A stretch of 64,000 bases of DNA from Lachnospiraceae bacterium (GCA_024693135.1 JAILLN010000010.1:1-64000); one strand, 5' to 3'; positions 30,299 to 39,596 are shown, numbered from the stretch's first letter. Numbers and translations: made by a program. The notes: generated from the letters alone by a model not told the origin.

Positions 30299-31102
30299 CT
30301 ACTGCTCGATATATTCCGACACCAGCTTATCAAATGTGCCGTCATCCTTCAGTTCCTTCAAGGCGGCATTGACGGCATCCGCAAGAGCCGCATCGCCCTT
30401 AGGCAGCGCGATGGCATATTTCTCTGCTTCAAAGCCGAACTGTGCTCCGTCTATGGCCTTGATATCGTCTGCAAATTTCTCCTGGAATACCTTCGCCGGG
30501 TTCTGATCCACGATCACGGCATCCAGCCTGCCGTTTACCAGGTCATTGACCGCATCCACCGGCTTATTGTACTGCCTGTTTTCCGCATTCTCGATATCCT
30601 CCACCAGAAAGTCCCCGGTTGTTCCCAGCTGGTTGCCGATCACCTTGCCCACCAGGTCGTCTGCCTCATCGATATCCGAATCCTTCTTCACCAGCACATA
30701 CTGTACGGCATCATAGTAGGAATCCGAGAAATCCACGCTCTTCTGCCTCTCCTCCGTGACGGTCATGCCCGCAATGGCACAGTCTGTCTTGGAACCGATG
30801 GAGGCAACCAGTGAATCAAATTCCATGTTCTCGATCTCGACCTCTGTGCCCATCTTCTCTCCGATGGCCTTGATCAGGGCGATGTCAAAGCCGTCCGGCT
30901 GGCCGGAATCACCGATGTATTCGAAGGGCGGAAATTCCGCATTGGTTCCCACCGTCAGCACCCCATCCCCCAGCGCAGGACTTTGGGCCGCAGCTCCGTC
31001 TCCCCCCGATGCCGGTGCTGTGGATGCCTGGGTTCCGCAGCCGGTGATCAGGCCCGCACAGAGAGCCGCCGCCAGAATTGCTGAAATCATTTTCTTTCTC
31101 AT
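30299..31102 (-). CDS. amino-acid ABC transporter substrate-binding lipoprotein
   Basis: MRKKMISAILAAALCAGLITGCGTQAS lipobox; LTVGTNAEFPPFEYIGDSGQPDGFDIALIKAIGEKMG; start trimmed to 31102. Confidence 0.9.
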   Translation of the reverse strand: MRKKMISAILAAALCAGLITGCGTQASTAPASGGDGAAAQSPALGDGVLTVGTNAEFPPFEYIGDSGQPDGFDIALIKAIGEKMGTEVEIENMEFDSLVASIGSKTDCAIAGMTVTEERQKSVDFSDSYYDAVQYVLVKKDSDIDEADDLVGKVIGNQLGTTGDFLVEDIENAENRQYNKPVDAVNDLVNGRLDAVIVDQNPAKVFQEKFADDIKAIDGAQFGFEAEKYAIALPKGDAALADAVNAALKELKDDGTFDKLVSEYIEQ

Positions 31103-31177
31103 AAGTCTCACCTCTTTCTTCAAAGTATGATTGCTTTCGTATTTTAGCACAATAAAGTGATTCTGTCACCTGATCCC

Positions 31178-31258
31178 GTGCGCTCAAGGGAACCGCCCGG
31201 CTCTGTGTGCTCATAAGAACCGCTTAGCTCTGTGTGCCCAAGGGACCGCCCTAGCTGC
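31178..31258. repeat. three degenerate 27-bp tandem units
   Basis: gtgcgctcaagggaaccgcccggctct / gtgtgctcataagaaccgcttagctct / gtgtgcccaagggaccgccctagctgc. Confidence 0.6.
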
Positions 31259-31275
31259 CGTTTTAGGGCAGGCTT

Positions 31276-32322
31276 CTAAAAAAAGGGTATCATCTCCAAA
31301 GTATATTTTTTCGCACCGCTGCGGTTCAGGTGGTTGCTGTCGCCAAAGTACCGGTTGCTGTAGACCGGCACATCCTTTTCGAAGTGCACGGTGGGATGCT
31401 TCTGTTCCTGTCCGGTAAGATATTGCCGGTATCCCTCCATGAACGCCTCGTGCATGGCTTCATTTGAGGCTTCGTTGATGGGAGCCTGCAGTACCGTGAC
31501 CTCCACCCCGTTTTCCGTAAGCAGGGACAGGAGCCGGTCGTAATAAGCAAGCACCAGGGCAGAGCTGTCAAAATCCGGATGATGGGTCTCATAATCCAGG
31601 CTGTCGTTTCCGGGCTCCGAGCCGAATTCACAATAGCCCAGATCCCCGCGCACGGCTTCGTATTTCGCCATGTTTTCTGCCTTCCGTCCGATGAAGCGGG
31701 CATCATATTCCTGCGCCAGATACTTGGAGGGAAGCCTCAGGCGGAAGGATACCGCATCCGAAAGCCAGCCCTTGTAATGCACCACCTCATTCTTTAAGCT
31801 TATGGCCTCTCCCATCACCTCTGCCTGCTCCGGCACCGAAAGGTAGTTGTTGTACTGGGTCTGATTCCAGTTATCGATATCGCACAGATGGTAGGGGGCG
31901 AAGATCACCACCGCGGCCTTCGGCGCCCCGTGGCAGCGGATATAGTTTTTTGCGGCATAATACATCTCGATGGGAGTCGCCCCGCCGATGGCGATATTGT
32001 AGATCCCGTCCCCGATCATGCCCGGGATCAGGGAAGACTTTGCCCGGGAATCTCCGATGATCACAGTTTCATCCGGCGCCGCTTTTTGGTTTACATAATC
32101 CTTCTCCTCCGCCCAGAGCACATATTCCGTGGTCATATAGCTTAAGGGCAGGGCATAGGTGAAGACGCTGAGCAGCCATAAGGGCACCGATGCCAATATG
32201 AAATTCCGTATTATCCTCCCCATTCCGGATCTCATCCAAGCCTCCCATCTGCATCTCCCCGGCTCCATCCCGCGGACGCCGGAGATTTCTGATTTTCTTT
32301 TCCACGCAAAAAACCATTCCAT
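31276..32322 (-). CDS. SGNH-hydrolase-like membrane-anchored protein, partner of the MBOAT
   Basis: N-terminal TM, ETVIIGDSRAKSSLIP and NIAIGGATPIEMYY (GDS block), C-terminal FGDSNHLNRSGAKKYT (DxxH-like). Confidence 0.6.
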   Translation of the reverse strand: MEWFFAWKRKSEISGVRGMEPGRCRWEAWMRSGMGRIIRNFILASVPLWLLSVFTYALPLSYMTTEYVLWAEEKDYVNQKAAPDETVIIGDSRAKSSLIPGMIGDGIYNIAIGGATPIEMYYAAKNYIRCHGAPKAAVVIFAPYHLCDIDNWNQTQYNNYLSVPEQAEVMGEAISLKNEVVHYKGWLSDAVSFRLRLPSKYLAQEYDARFIGRKAENMAKYEAVRGDLGYCEFGSEPGNDSLDYETHHPDFDSSALVLAYYDRLLSLLTENGVEVTVLQAPINEASNEAMHEAFMEGYRQYLTGQEQKHPTVHFEKDVPVYSNRYFGDSNHLNRSGAKKYTLEMIPFF

Positions 32323-32369
32323 CCCGCGGGCGCCGGGGGTTTTCAGACTTTCTTTCGGTTTTCGTTCTT

Positions 32370-33821
32370 TTAAAACGCGAAGTAGATGAACTGCTGGGAG
32401 CCCAGGGAAGCCGAACCCAGCATCATCAGCACCATCAGGTAATAAACAGCCCAGCGTACCGCTTTTTTCTGGGAAAGAAGAAGGGCTATGGCATCCCTTT
32501 TTTCATTCACCAGATCGAATAATATCATCATGCCAAGCCCAGCCGCGAGAAAAAGCAGATGAAAGCTCCCCAGGCCCAGCGCAAAGGGCGACGTGGAAAG
32601 CACGCTCTTCACCTCAAAACGGGTCCAGATCCTTCCCGTGATCTGCACCGCCTCAGCCACGGAGCCTGCCCGGAAGAATACCAGCGATACCGTAAAGAAA
32701 AAGAAAGTCAGCAGGATCCGGCATACATCTCCCGGCTTTCCCTCCAGGGCTTTTTTCAGCCGGAGGACATCGCAGGCCCTCTTCCTCACAGGCTTCAGCA
32801 TATCTCCCAGCACCTGCAGCAGCCCGGAAAGAGCGCCCCAAAGGATGTAATGAAGCTCCGCGCCGTGCCACGCTCCGGACAGGGTGAATACGATCATGAC
32901 ATTCAGGTATTTACGAAGCCTCCCCCTCCGGCTCCCGCCCAGGGGGATATAGAGGTAATCCCGAAACCAGCTGTTCAGGGAAATATGCCATCTGCGCCAG
33001 AATTCCCCCAGGGACCTGGACAGGAAGGGCTGGCGGAAGTTTTCCATCAGACGGAAGCCCATGACCTCCCCGGCGCCCACGGCTATGGCAGAATAGCTGG
33101 CAAAATCGCAGTAGATCTGGAAGGCATAGAGGACGGTGGCAAGAAAAAGCTGATATCCCGTGCAGTCCTCGTAATGGCCGTAGATCAGATCCACGGAGAT
33201 CGCCAGCCTCTGGGCGATCACCAGCTTCATGAAATACCCGCAGGCCATGCGGAACAGCCCATGGCGTACCCGTTCATAGTCAAAGCGGTGCCGCTCATCA
33301 AACTGCGGAAGCAGGTCGGATGCACGCTCGATGGGCCCGGCAAGGAGCACCGGAAAGAAGGACACAAAGAGGGCATACTTCAGGAAGTCCTTCTGGATCC
33401 TGCACTTTCCGCCGTAGGTATCAAAAAGATAGGTCAGGGATTGGAAGATATAAAAAGAAATGCCCACGGGGAGAAGGATCTTCAACGCCGGATCCTTCTG
33501 AAAGAACCCTGCAAGCAGGTTAAAATACTTGAAGAAAAAAAGGATCGAAAGATTGGCCGCCACACCGGCAATGAGTGCCGCCCTGCGCTTCCCTGCAGGC
33601 AGGGTACCGTCTCCCGTGGCAAGGCCTGCCGCATAGGTGATCCCGGTGACGGATAAAAGCAGCAATGCGTAGCGCGGATCCGCACAGGCATAATAAAAAT
33701 AGCTCGCCGCAAGGAGCCAGGCGTTCCCTTTGCCTCCCCATCCCGGCTTCCCGTCAAGCCAGAAATATATCAAAACCACCGTAGGAAAAAACACGGCGAA
33801 TCCAATCGAATTAAACAGCAT
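32370..33821 (-). CDS. MBOAT-family O-acyltransferase (AlgI/DltB-like)
   Basis: SLTYLFDTYGGKC...FREYLYIPLGGSRRG-type motif (WFRDYLYIPLGGSRRGRLRKYLNVMIVFTLSGAWHGAELHYILWG). Confidence 0.92.
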   Translation of the reverse strand: MLFNSIGFAVFFPTVVLIYFWLDGKPGWGGKGNAWLLAASYFYYACADPRYALLLLSVTGITYAAGLATGDGTLPAGKRRAALIAGVAANLSILFFFKYFNLLAGFFQKDPALKILLPVGISFYIFQSLTYLFDTYGGKCRIQKDFLKYALFVSFFPVLLAGPIERASDLLPQFDERHRFDYERVRHGLFRMACGYFMKLVIAQRLAISVDLIYGHYEDCTGYQLFLATVLYAFQIYCDFASYSAIAVGAGEVMGFRLMENFRQPFLSRSLGEFWRRWHISLNSWFRDYLYIPLGGSRRGRLRKYLNVMIVFTLSGAWHGAELHYILWGALSGLLQVLGDMLKPVRKRACDVLRLKKALEGKPGDVCRILLTFFFFTVSLVFFRAGSVAEAVQITGRIWTRFEVKSVLSTSPFALGLGSFHLLFLAAGLGMMILFDLVNEKRDAIALLLSQKKAVRWAVYYLMVLMMLGSASLGSQQFIYFAF

Positions 33822-33918
33822 GGCACAATCTTACAATAACCTCACCCAAATATCAAACACACTCCATAAAGCCGGTTTATTTACGGAGCGGTTGTGCAGG
33901 TTTTTAAGGAAGCCAACC

Positions 33919-33943
33919 AGACAAAAGAACCATCCCCCTGTCT
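33919..33943. repeat. REP-like sequence agacaaaagaaccatccccctgtct
   Basis: AGACA...TGTCT ends flanking AAAGAACCATCCCCC; resembles a GGGGAYGGTTCTTTTGTC element I recall from many Firmicutes. Confidence 0.4.
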
Positions 33944-33950
33944 TTTGCGG

Positions 33951-33979
33951 TTGCAGAATCAGGCTTCGGATTGTATTAT
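33951..33979 (+). promoter_or_regulatory. putative promoter of the ABC permease gene
   Basis: TTGCAG (33951-33956), 17-nt spacer, TATTAT (33974-33979). Confidence 0.5.
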
Positions 33980-34009
33980 AGTACACAGGTTTTTGAAAGG
34001 AGCCGGACT

Positions 34010-34699
34010 ATGGACAGCATTTCCGAAAAATTCGTCACTGCATTCATTACAAAGGACCGCTGGAAGCTGTATCTGGCAGGGCTCGGCGTGACCATGGAGA
34101 TCGCCTTTTTTGCGGCCATCATCGGCGTCATCATCGGTACGATCCTGGCCCTGATGAAGCTTTCGCAAAAAAAAGACGGTAAGCCTACCGTCCTGTCTGT
34201 GCTTGCGACTGCCTATATCGACGTCATCCGCGGAACTCCCAGCGTGCTGCAGCTCCTGATCATGTGGTTCATCATCATGGCCAATAATAAAAACGGCGTC
34301 CTGGTAGCCTGCCTGTCCTTCGGCTTTAATTCCGGCGCCTATGTGGCGGAGATCGTCCGGGCCGGCATCCTGGCTGTAGACCCCGGGCAGACCGAGGCCG
34401 GCCGTTCCCTTGGCTTAAGCGGCTCCCAGACCATGCGGCTCATCGTGCTGCCCCAGGCTTTCAAAAATATCCTGCCGCCCCTTGGCAATGAATTCATCAC
34501 CCTTCTGAAGGAAACTGCCATCGTAGGCTATGTGAGCCTCACCGACCTGACCCGTACCGCGAATCAGATCTCCTCCCGTACCTACGAACCCTTCATGCCG
34601 CTGATCGGCGCCGCCGTGATCTATTTCGTCGTGATCAAGATCCTGACCCTTCTGCTCGGCCGTCTGGAAAAGAGGCTCCGCAGGGCCGACTCCCATTAG
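34010..34699 (+). CDS. amino-acid ABC transporter permease (HisM/GlnP type)
   Basis: LYLAGLGVTMEIAFFAAIIGVIIGTILALMKLS...YIDVIRGTPSVLQLLIMWF...SLGLSGSQTMRLIVLPQAFKNILPPLGNEFITLLKETAIVGY. Confidence 0.93.
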   Translation: MDSISEKFVTAFITKDRWKLYLAGLGVTMEIAFFAAIIGVIIGTILALMKLSQKKDGKPTVLSVLATAYIDVIRGTPSVLQLLIMWFIIMANNKNGVLVACLSFGFNSGAYVAEIVRAGILAVDPGQTEAGRSLGLSGSQTMRLIVLPQAFKNILPPLGNEFITLLKETAIVGYVSLTDLTRTANQISSRTYEPFMPLIGAAVIYFVVIKILTLLLGRLEKRLRRADSH

Positions 34700-35319
34700 T
34701 CCGTCTTTCCCAGCAGTTCGGGAAGATCCTCTTTGCAAAGCTCCTTCAGCTCCTTGAAGGTACGCCCCAGGGGAAGCCCTACGATATTCGTATAGCTGCC
34801 CCGGATCTCTGCGATGTATCTGGCCAGCATCCCCTGGATCCCATAAGAACCTGCCTTGTCCATGGGCTCTCCCGTGGCGATGTATTCCCGGATCTCCTCA
34901 TCCGTCATCTCATAAAAGCGCACATCCGACGCTTCATGGAAGATCCGCTTTTCCCTCCTTCGTTCTCCCTCTGCCCCATCCCATACCCGGATCAGGCTCA
35001 CTCCCGTATATACGGTATGGGTATTCCCCTGCAGGAGCTTCAGCATCCGGAAGGCGTCTTCTTCATCCACCGGCTTCCCCAGGATGTGCCCGGAAACAGC
35101 CACCAGGGTATCCGCCCCAAGGACGACCATGTCTCCCTTTTCCCTTAAGCTCACGGCTTCTGCCTTCCTTAAGGACAGCTCCTCTACAAGCTCTGCCGTG
35201 GTCACTCCGAAGGGGGCAGTCTCTTCACAATTTGCCGGCAGCACCTCATAGGGGATCTCTGCCTGAGCCAGCAGCTCCTTCCTTCTGGGCGACGCAGAGG
35301 CCAATATTAATCTCAGCAT
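34696..35319 (-). CDS. maf: Maf-family nucleotide pyrophosphatase
   Basis: LRLILASASPRRKELLAQAEIPYEVLP...VVLGADTLVAVSGHILGKPVDEEDAFRML...GSYGIQGMLARYIAEIRGSYTNIVGLPL. Confidence 0.93.
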   Translation of the reverse strand: MLRLILASASPRRKELLAQAEIPYEVLPANCEETAPFGVTTAELVEELSLRKAEAVSLREKGDMVVLGADTLVAVSGHILGKPVDEEDAFRMLKLLQGNTHTVYTGVSLIRVWDGAEGERRREKRIFHEASDVRFYEMTDEEIREYIATGEPMDKAGSYGIQGMLARYIAEIRGSYTNIVGLPLGRTFKELKELCKEDLPELLGKTD

Positions 35320-37241
35320 GATATCTCCTCCAATTCCTTAAGCCAGACCGCAGAGCTTGCATCGCTCGGCATCCTCCAGTCTCCCCTGGGAGACAGTGCC
35401 GCGGTACCCACCTTGGGTCCGTCCGGAAGGCAGGACCGCTTAAACTGCTGGGTAAAGAAACGCTTTACAAAGACCTTGAGCCATTTCAGGATGGTTTCCC
35501 TGTCATAGGCTCCCTCAAAGGAAAGGCAGGCCATCCGGAAGATCTTCTTCGGCGGGAACTGGAACCGCAGGAAATAGTAGAGGAAGTAATCATGCAGCTC
35601 ATAAGGCCCCACCAGCTCCTCCGTCTTTTGTGAGATGATCCCGTCCTCCGGGGGAAGCAGCTCGGGACTGACCGGGGTATCCACGATATCTGCCAATACC
35701 TTTGACAGGCTCTCATCCCCGGCCTTTGCAGCTTCATCAGCGCGGTAGCTTACCAGATGCCGCACCAGGGTCTTGGGCACTCCCGCATTCACGCCATACA
35801 TGGACATGTGATCCCCGTTATAGGTAGCCCAGCCCAGGGCCAGCTCCGACAGGTCTCCGGTACCTACCACCAGCCCGTTCAGCTTATTCGCCAGATCCAT
35901 CAGCACCTGGGTTCTCTCCCTGGCCTGGCAGTTTTCATAGGTCACATCCCGGTCTGCCTCATCGTGGCCGATGTCCTTCATGTGAAGCCTTACGGATTCC
36001 CGGATGTCGATCTCCCTCAGGCCGACCCCAAGTGTCCTTGCCAGCTCACAGGCGTTGTCATAGGTCCTGTCCGTGGTGCCGAAGCAGGGCATGGTCACGG
36101 CATGGATCCCGTCTCTGGGAAGCCCCAATAGGTCAAAGGAGCGCACCGTCACCAGCAGGGCCAGTGTAGAATCAAGCCCTCCGGACAGTCCCAGGACCGC
36201 ATTCTTGATCCCCGCTGCCTCAAGCCTCTTCTTCAGCCCCATGGCCTGGATCGTAAAGATCTGTTCGCAGCGCTCCCTCCGGTCCGTCTTATCCTTTGGC
36301 ACAAAGGGCGCCGGATCGAAGCGTCTGGTGAGCTCTGTCTCTGCCGTATCCAGGAAAAAAGGAATTCGGACATAGCCTTCCCCAAGGGATTCCCGGAAGG
36401 TATTCATCCTCCGCCTTTCCGCAATGAGCCTTGCCACATCGATCTCTGATACGATAGATCCATTCCGGAAAAGCTCTGATTCGGAAAGGATTGATCCGTT
36501 TTCCGCGATCAGGTCATGACCGCCGAAGACCAGATCCTGGGTGGATTCCCCCTCCCCGGCTGAAGCATAGAGATAGGCTGAGGCCTGAGCCGCACTTAAT
36601 ACAGACACCAGCTTCCTGCGGTAGGAATCCTTGCCGATCACCTCATCGCTTGCAGAAAGGTTGACGATCAGCGTAGCCCCGGCCTTTGCATGGCGGCCGG
36701 AAGGCGCCTCCGAAACCCAGGCATCCTCACAGATCTCACAGGCGACCTTAAGCCCCGGCAGGGTCTCTCCATTTTCAAAGAGAAGATCCGTGCCAAAGGG
36801 TACCTGTTTCCCGCCAAGTTCCATCATGACAGCCTTCCGGAAGCCCGGAGCAAAATGCCTTGCCTCATAAAATTCAGAATAATTCGGGAGGTTTTCCTTC
36901 GGGATGATGCCGAGCACCTCCCCCCTGTGAAGGGCCGCAGCCGCGTTGTAAAGCTTCCCGCCAAAAGCCATGGGCAGCCCGATGAAGATCAGCGCATCAT
37001 AGCCTGCGCTTTCCTCTGCGATCCGGATGAGCCTCTGCCGGCAGGATGTGATGAGCACATCGGATAAAAAGAGATCCCCGCAGGTATACCCGGAAAGAGC
37101 CAGCTCCGGGAAGACCATGACCTTTACGTCCTCCTCCCCGAGTTTCCTGATGACGGAGAGGATCTCTGCCGCATTATATTCCGGATCTGCCACCCGGAGC
37201 TTTGGCGTGCATGCCGCCACTTTCACAAAACCATCCCTCAT
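35313..37241 (-). CDS. nadE: glutamine-dependent NAD+ synthase
   Basis: N-terminal nitrilase-like amidase domain; LGLSGGLDSTLALLVTVRSFDLLGLPRDGIHAVTMPCFGTTDRTYDNA; VGTGDLSELALGWATYNGDHMSMYGVNAGVPKTLV. Confidence 0.94.
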   Translation of the reverse strand: MRDGFVKVAACTPKLRVADPEYNAAEILSVIRKLGEEDVKVMVFPELALSGYTCGDLFLSDVLITSCRQRLIRIAEESAGYDALIFIGLPMAFGGKLYNAAAALHRGEVLGIIPKENLPNYSEFYEARHFAPGFRKAVMMELGGKQVPFGTDLLFENGETLPGLKVACEICEDAWVSEAPSGRHAKAGATLIVNLSASDEVIGKDSYRRKLVSVLSAAQASAYLYASAGEGESTQDLVFGGHDLIAENGSILSESELFRNGSIVSEIDVARLIAERRRMNTFRESLGEGYVRIPFFLDTAETELTRRFDPAPFVPKDKTDRRERCEQIFTIQAMGLKKRLEAAGIKNAVLGLSGGLDSTLALLVTVRSFDLLGLPRDGIHAVTMPCFGTTDRTYDNACELARTLGVGLREIDIRESVRLHMKDIGHDEADRDVTYENCQARERTQVLMDLANKLNGLVVGTGDLSELALGWATYNGDHMSMYGVNAGVPKTLVRHLVSYRADEAAKAGDESLSKVLADIVDTPVSPELLPPEDGIISQKTEELVGPYELHDYFLYYFLRFQFPPKKIFRMACLSFEGAYDRETILKWLKVFVKRFFTQQFKRSCLPDGPKVGTAALSPRGDWRMPSDASSAVWLKELEEISC

Positions 37242-37333
37242 AAATATGTCCCTTTCTATTCTTGCAGGCTTCCCCCACAGACTTCACGGCTCCTGGTCCC
37301 ACATACAGCAGGAGAAGCATCCGTCCCCTGGGC

Positions 37334-38206
37334 TTACAGCGCCGCGAGCTGATTTAATTTCTCCGGGGATATGATATACTTCCTCCCGCAGAAGCTGCAG
37401 CACATCTCAATCTCCTTCCCCTCCTGTGCCATCTCTGTCAGGTCCTTCCTGCCCACGCTGATCAGAGCCTTTTCAATCTTCGCCGGGCTGCAGTCACAGG
37501 CAAAGGCCGTCTCCTTTTTCTCCAGGATCTCCAGTTCAAGTCCCTCAAGCAGCATCCCCAGCAGATCCTCCGGAGTCCCGCCCCCGGCATAGATATCCGT
37601 CACGGAAGAAATCCCGGACAGATTCTGCTCCAGGCGCGACACCGCTTCCTCTGTGGCATCCGGCATGAGCTGTACGATGAAGCCTCCGGCCTGCGATACG
37701 GTATTTTCCTTTGCCACCAGCACGCCAAGCCCGACGGCCGAAGGAGTCTGCTCGCTCTGTGCATAATAATACGTAATATCCTCCGCGATCTCCCCGGAAA
37801 CCAGCTTCGTTTCCCCGATATAGGGCTCCTTCAGCCCCAGATCCCGGATGACCCGCAGATAACCCTCCCCCACGGCTCCCGCCACATCCAGCTTATGATC
37901 CGTCTCCCGGATCGGAAGCATCACCCGGGGATTCACCGCATAGCCCTTCACGTGCCCCTCGGAATCCGATGTGACCGTAAGACCTCCGATGGGACCCTCT
38001 GCCAGGATCTGCAGCGTCAGAAGCCCGCCGCCCTTCATCATCTGCCCCATCATGGCACCCGCAGTCAGAAGCCTTCCCAGGGCGGCCGTCGCCACCGGGG
38101 AAGTATTGTGGTTCTTCCTTGCTGTCTCCGCCATATCCCGGGCCGTCGCCGCAAATGCCCTGATCTGTCCTTTTCCTGCAGTCGCTCTTACAATATAATC
38201 ACCCAA
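37334..38206 (-). CDS. hslO: Hsp33 redox-regulated chaperone
   Basis: MGDYIVRATAGKGQIRAFAATARDMAETARKNHNTSPVATAALGRLLTAGAMMG; CDCSPAKIEKAL...CSFCGRKYI zinc cysteines. Confidence 0.94.
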   Translation of the reverse strand: MGDYIVRATAGKGQIRAFAATARDMAETARKNHNTSPVATAALGRLLTAGAMMGQMMKGGGLLTLQILAEGPIGGLTVTSDSEGHVKGYAVNPRVMLPIRETDHKLDVAGAVGEGYLRVIRDLGLKEPYIGETKLVSGEIAEDITYYYAQSEQTPSAVGLGVLVAKENTVSQAGGFIVQLMPDATEEAVSRLEQNLSGISSVTDIYAGGGTPEDLLGMLLEGLELEILEKKETAFACDCSPAKIEKALISVGRKDLTEMAQEGKEIEMCCSFCGRKYIISPEKLNQLAAL

Positions 38207-38241
38207 TGCCTGCTCCTTTTCTCATCGCACCAACACTCTGT

Positions 38242-38430
38242 TTCCCCGCCGGCCTCGCTCTCCCCGGTCTCGCTATTTCCCCGCCGGCCTCGCTCTCCCC
38301 GGTCTCGCTCTCCCCGGTCTCGCTCTCCAGCCTCTCTGTTCCCCGCCGGCCTCGTCTCCCGGGTCTCTTTCTCTCCGGTCTCTTTCTCCGGCCTCTCTGT
38401 TCCCCGCCGGCCTCTCCCCCTCCCCGGCGT
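38242..38430. repeat. C/T-rich degenerate repeat tract
   Basis: Anchor CCCCGCCGGCCTC at 38244, 38279, 38341 and 38402, separated by repeated CTCCCCGGTCTCG-like segments; last two units ~61 bp apart. Confidence 0.7.
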
Positions 38431-38450
38431 TTTTTAAGCATATGTCTTCC

Positions 38451-39284
38451 TCAGTCTGCTGTCTGTTTTTCGGTATCCACGGGTAGGACTGCCTCATACA
38501 CAAGCCTTGTGCTTTTGCGTCCAGGCTTTCGTGCAGAATAATCGCTGGTCACGCGGATCAGCTTCAATCCTGCCTTCTCCAGCTCCTTCTCCACCAGCTT
38601 CCTGGGAAAAGCCGTTTCAACATGCCGCTCCTTCTGCTTTATGTAAACCATAGACCCCATTTCATTTTCTTGATTTATGTCAACTCCGCAGTCTCCCTCA
38701 GCCATCTGATTTATGTCAACTCTATCAAACAAAGTCAGATCATAGGCATTTCTTCTCTTCCGCTTGTCATAATGATTCTCCCAGATATAGGAATGCTCTT
38801 CCCCCTCCTCTGCAAAAGTGCGGTTTCCCAGCACCTTCTCGTAATAATAAGGAGTATGCAGGTCAAAAAGAAAAACCCCTCCCGGATCCAGGTAATTATT
38901 CACCAGCCGGAATACCTTTGCCAGGTCCTTCCTTCGGGGCAGATAATTGAGGGTGTCGCAGGCCGCAAGGATGGCCCGCATGGTACCGTAAAGCTCAAAT
39001 TCCCGGATATCCTGATTCAGATAGAGGATATTTCGCCCTTCCCGTTTTTCCATGGCCCGGTCCAGCATTTCTATGGAGGAATCGATCCCCGTCATGTCAT
39101 AACCCCGGTCTGCGAGCATGTCCGTCAGTGTTCCCGTGCCGCAGCCCAGATCGCAGACGAGGCCGTCCCGGATCTGGTGCCTGCGCAGAACCTTCACGAT
39201 ATATCCTGCCCATGCCTCGTAAGGCACATCCTTCATGAAGCTGTCATATGATCCGGCCAGTGCCGTATAAATCTGCTCATCCAT
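38451..39284 (-). CDS. class I SAM-dependent methyltransferase
   Basis: MDEQIYTALAGSYDSFMKDVPYEAWAGYIVKVLRRHQIRDGLVCDLGCGTGTLTDMLADRGYDMTGIDSS; start trimmed to 39284. Confidence 0.88.
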   Translation of the reverse strand: MDEQIYTALAGSYDSFMKDVPYEAWAGYIVKVLRRHQIRDGLVCDLGCGTGTLTDMLADRGYDMTGIDSSIEMLDRAMEKREGRNILYLNQDIREFELYGTMRAILAACDTLNYLPRRKDLAKVFRLVNNYLDPGGVFLFDLHTPYYYEKVLGNRTFAEEGEEHSYIWENHYDKRKRRNAYDLTLFDRVDINQMAEGDCGVDINQENEMGSMVYIKQKERHVETAFPRKLVEKELEKAGLKLIRVTSDYSARKPGRKSTRLVYEAVLPVDTEKQTAD

Positions 39285-39440
39285 GGCACAAGTGTAGCAC
39301 AGTTGCCAAAAGAGCGCAAAAAGAGCCCCATTCCGGTATCTTCGGCACAGACTGTGTGTTGAAGGGAAAGCCCTTGCACTGACAGGAGGATCAGGAATTA
39401 TCCGTTGACTTTTTTCTTCATTCAAAATAAAATACTTGCA

Positions 39441-39466
39441 AGTATACTACTCACGAGTAGTATACT
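39441..39466. promoter_or_regulatory. perfect 12-bp-arm palindrome, candidate operator
   Basis: agtatactactc-ac-gagtagtatact; adjacent second short palindrome acttgcaagt (39434-39443). Confidence 0.6.
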
Positions 39467-39596
39467 CGCGCATAACAAATAGGTTGAGGAAAAGAAAAGT
39501 CAGTGGTCAGACATGCGGCGGAGGATGGGGCTGTATTACTGGAACTTGATGATCTATTTGCGTGATCATGTAATCCGCTTACTTTTTTTACTCCAA

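Noticed and set aside
38199-38503. Arg/Glu/Gly-rich ORFs upstream of hslO
   Set aside because: Products of the C/T-rich repeat tract; no codon or family support.
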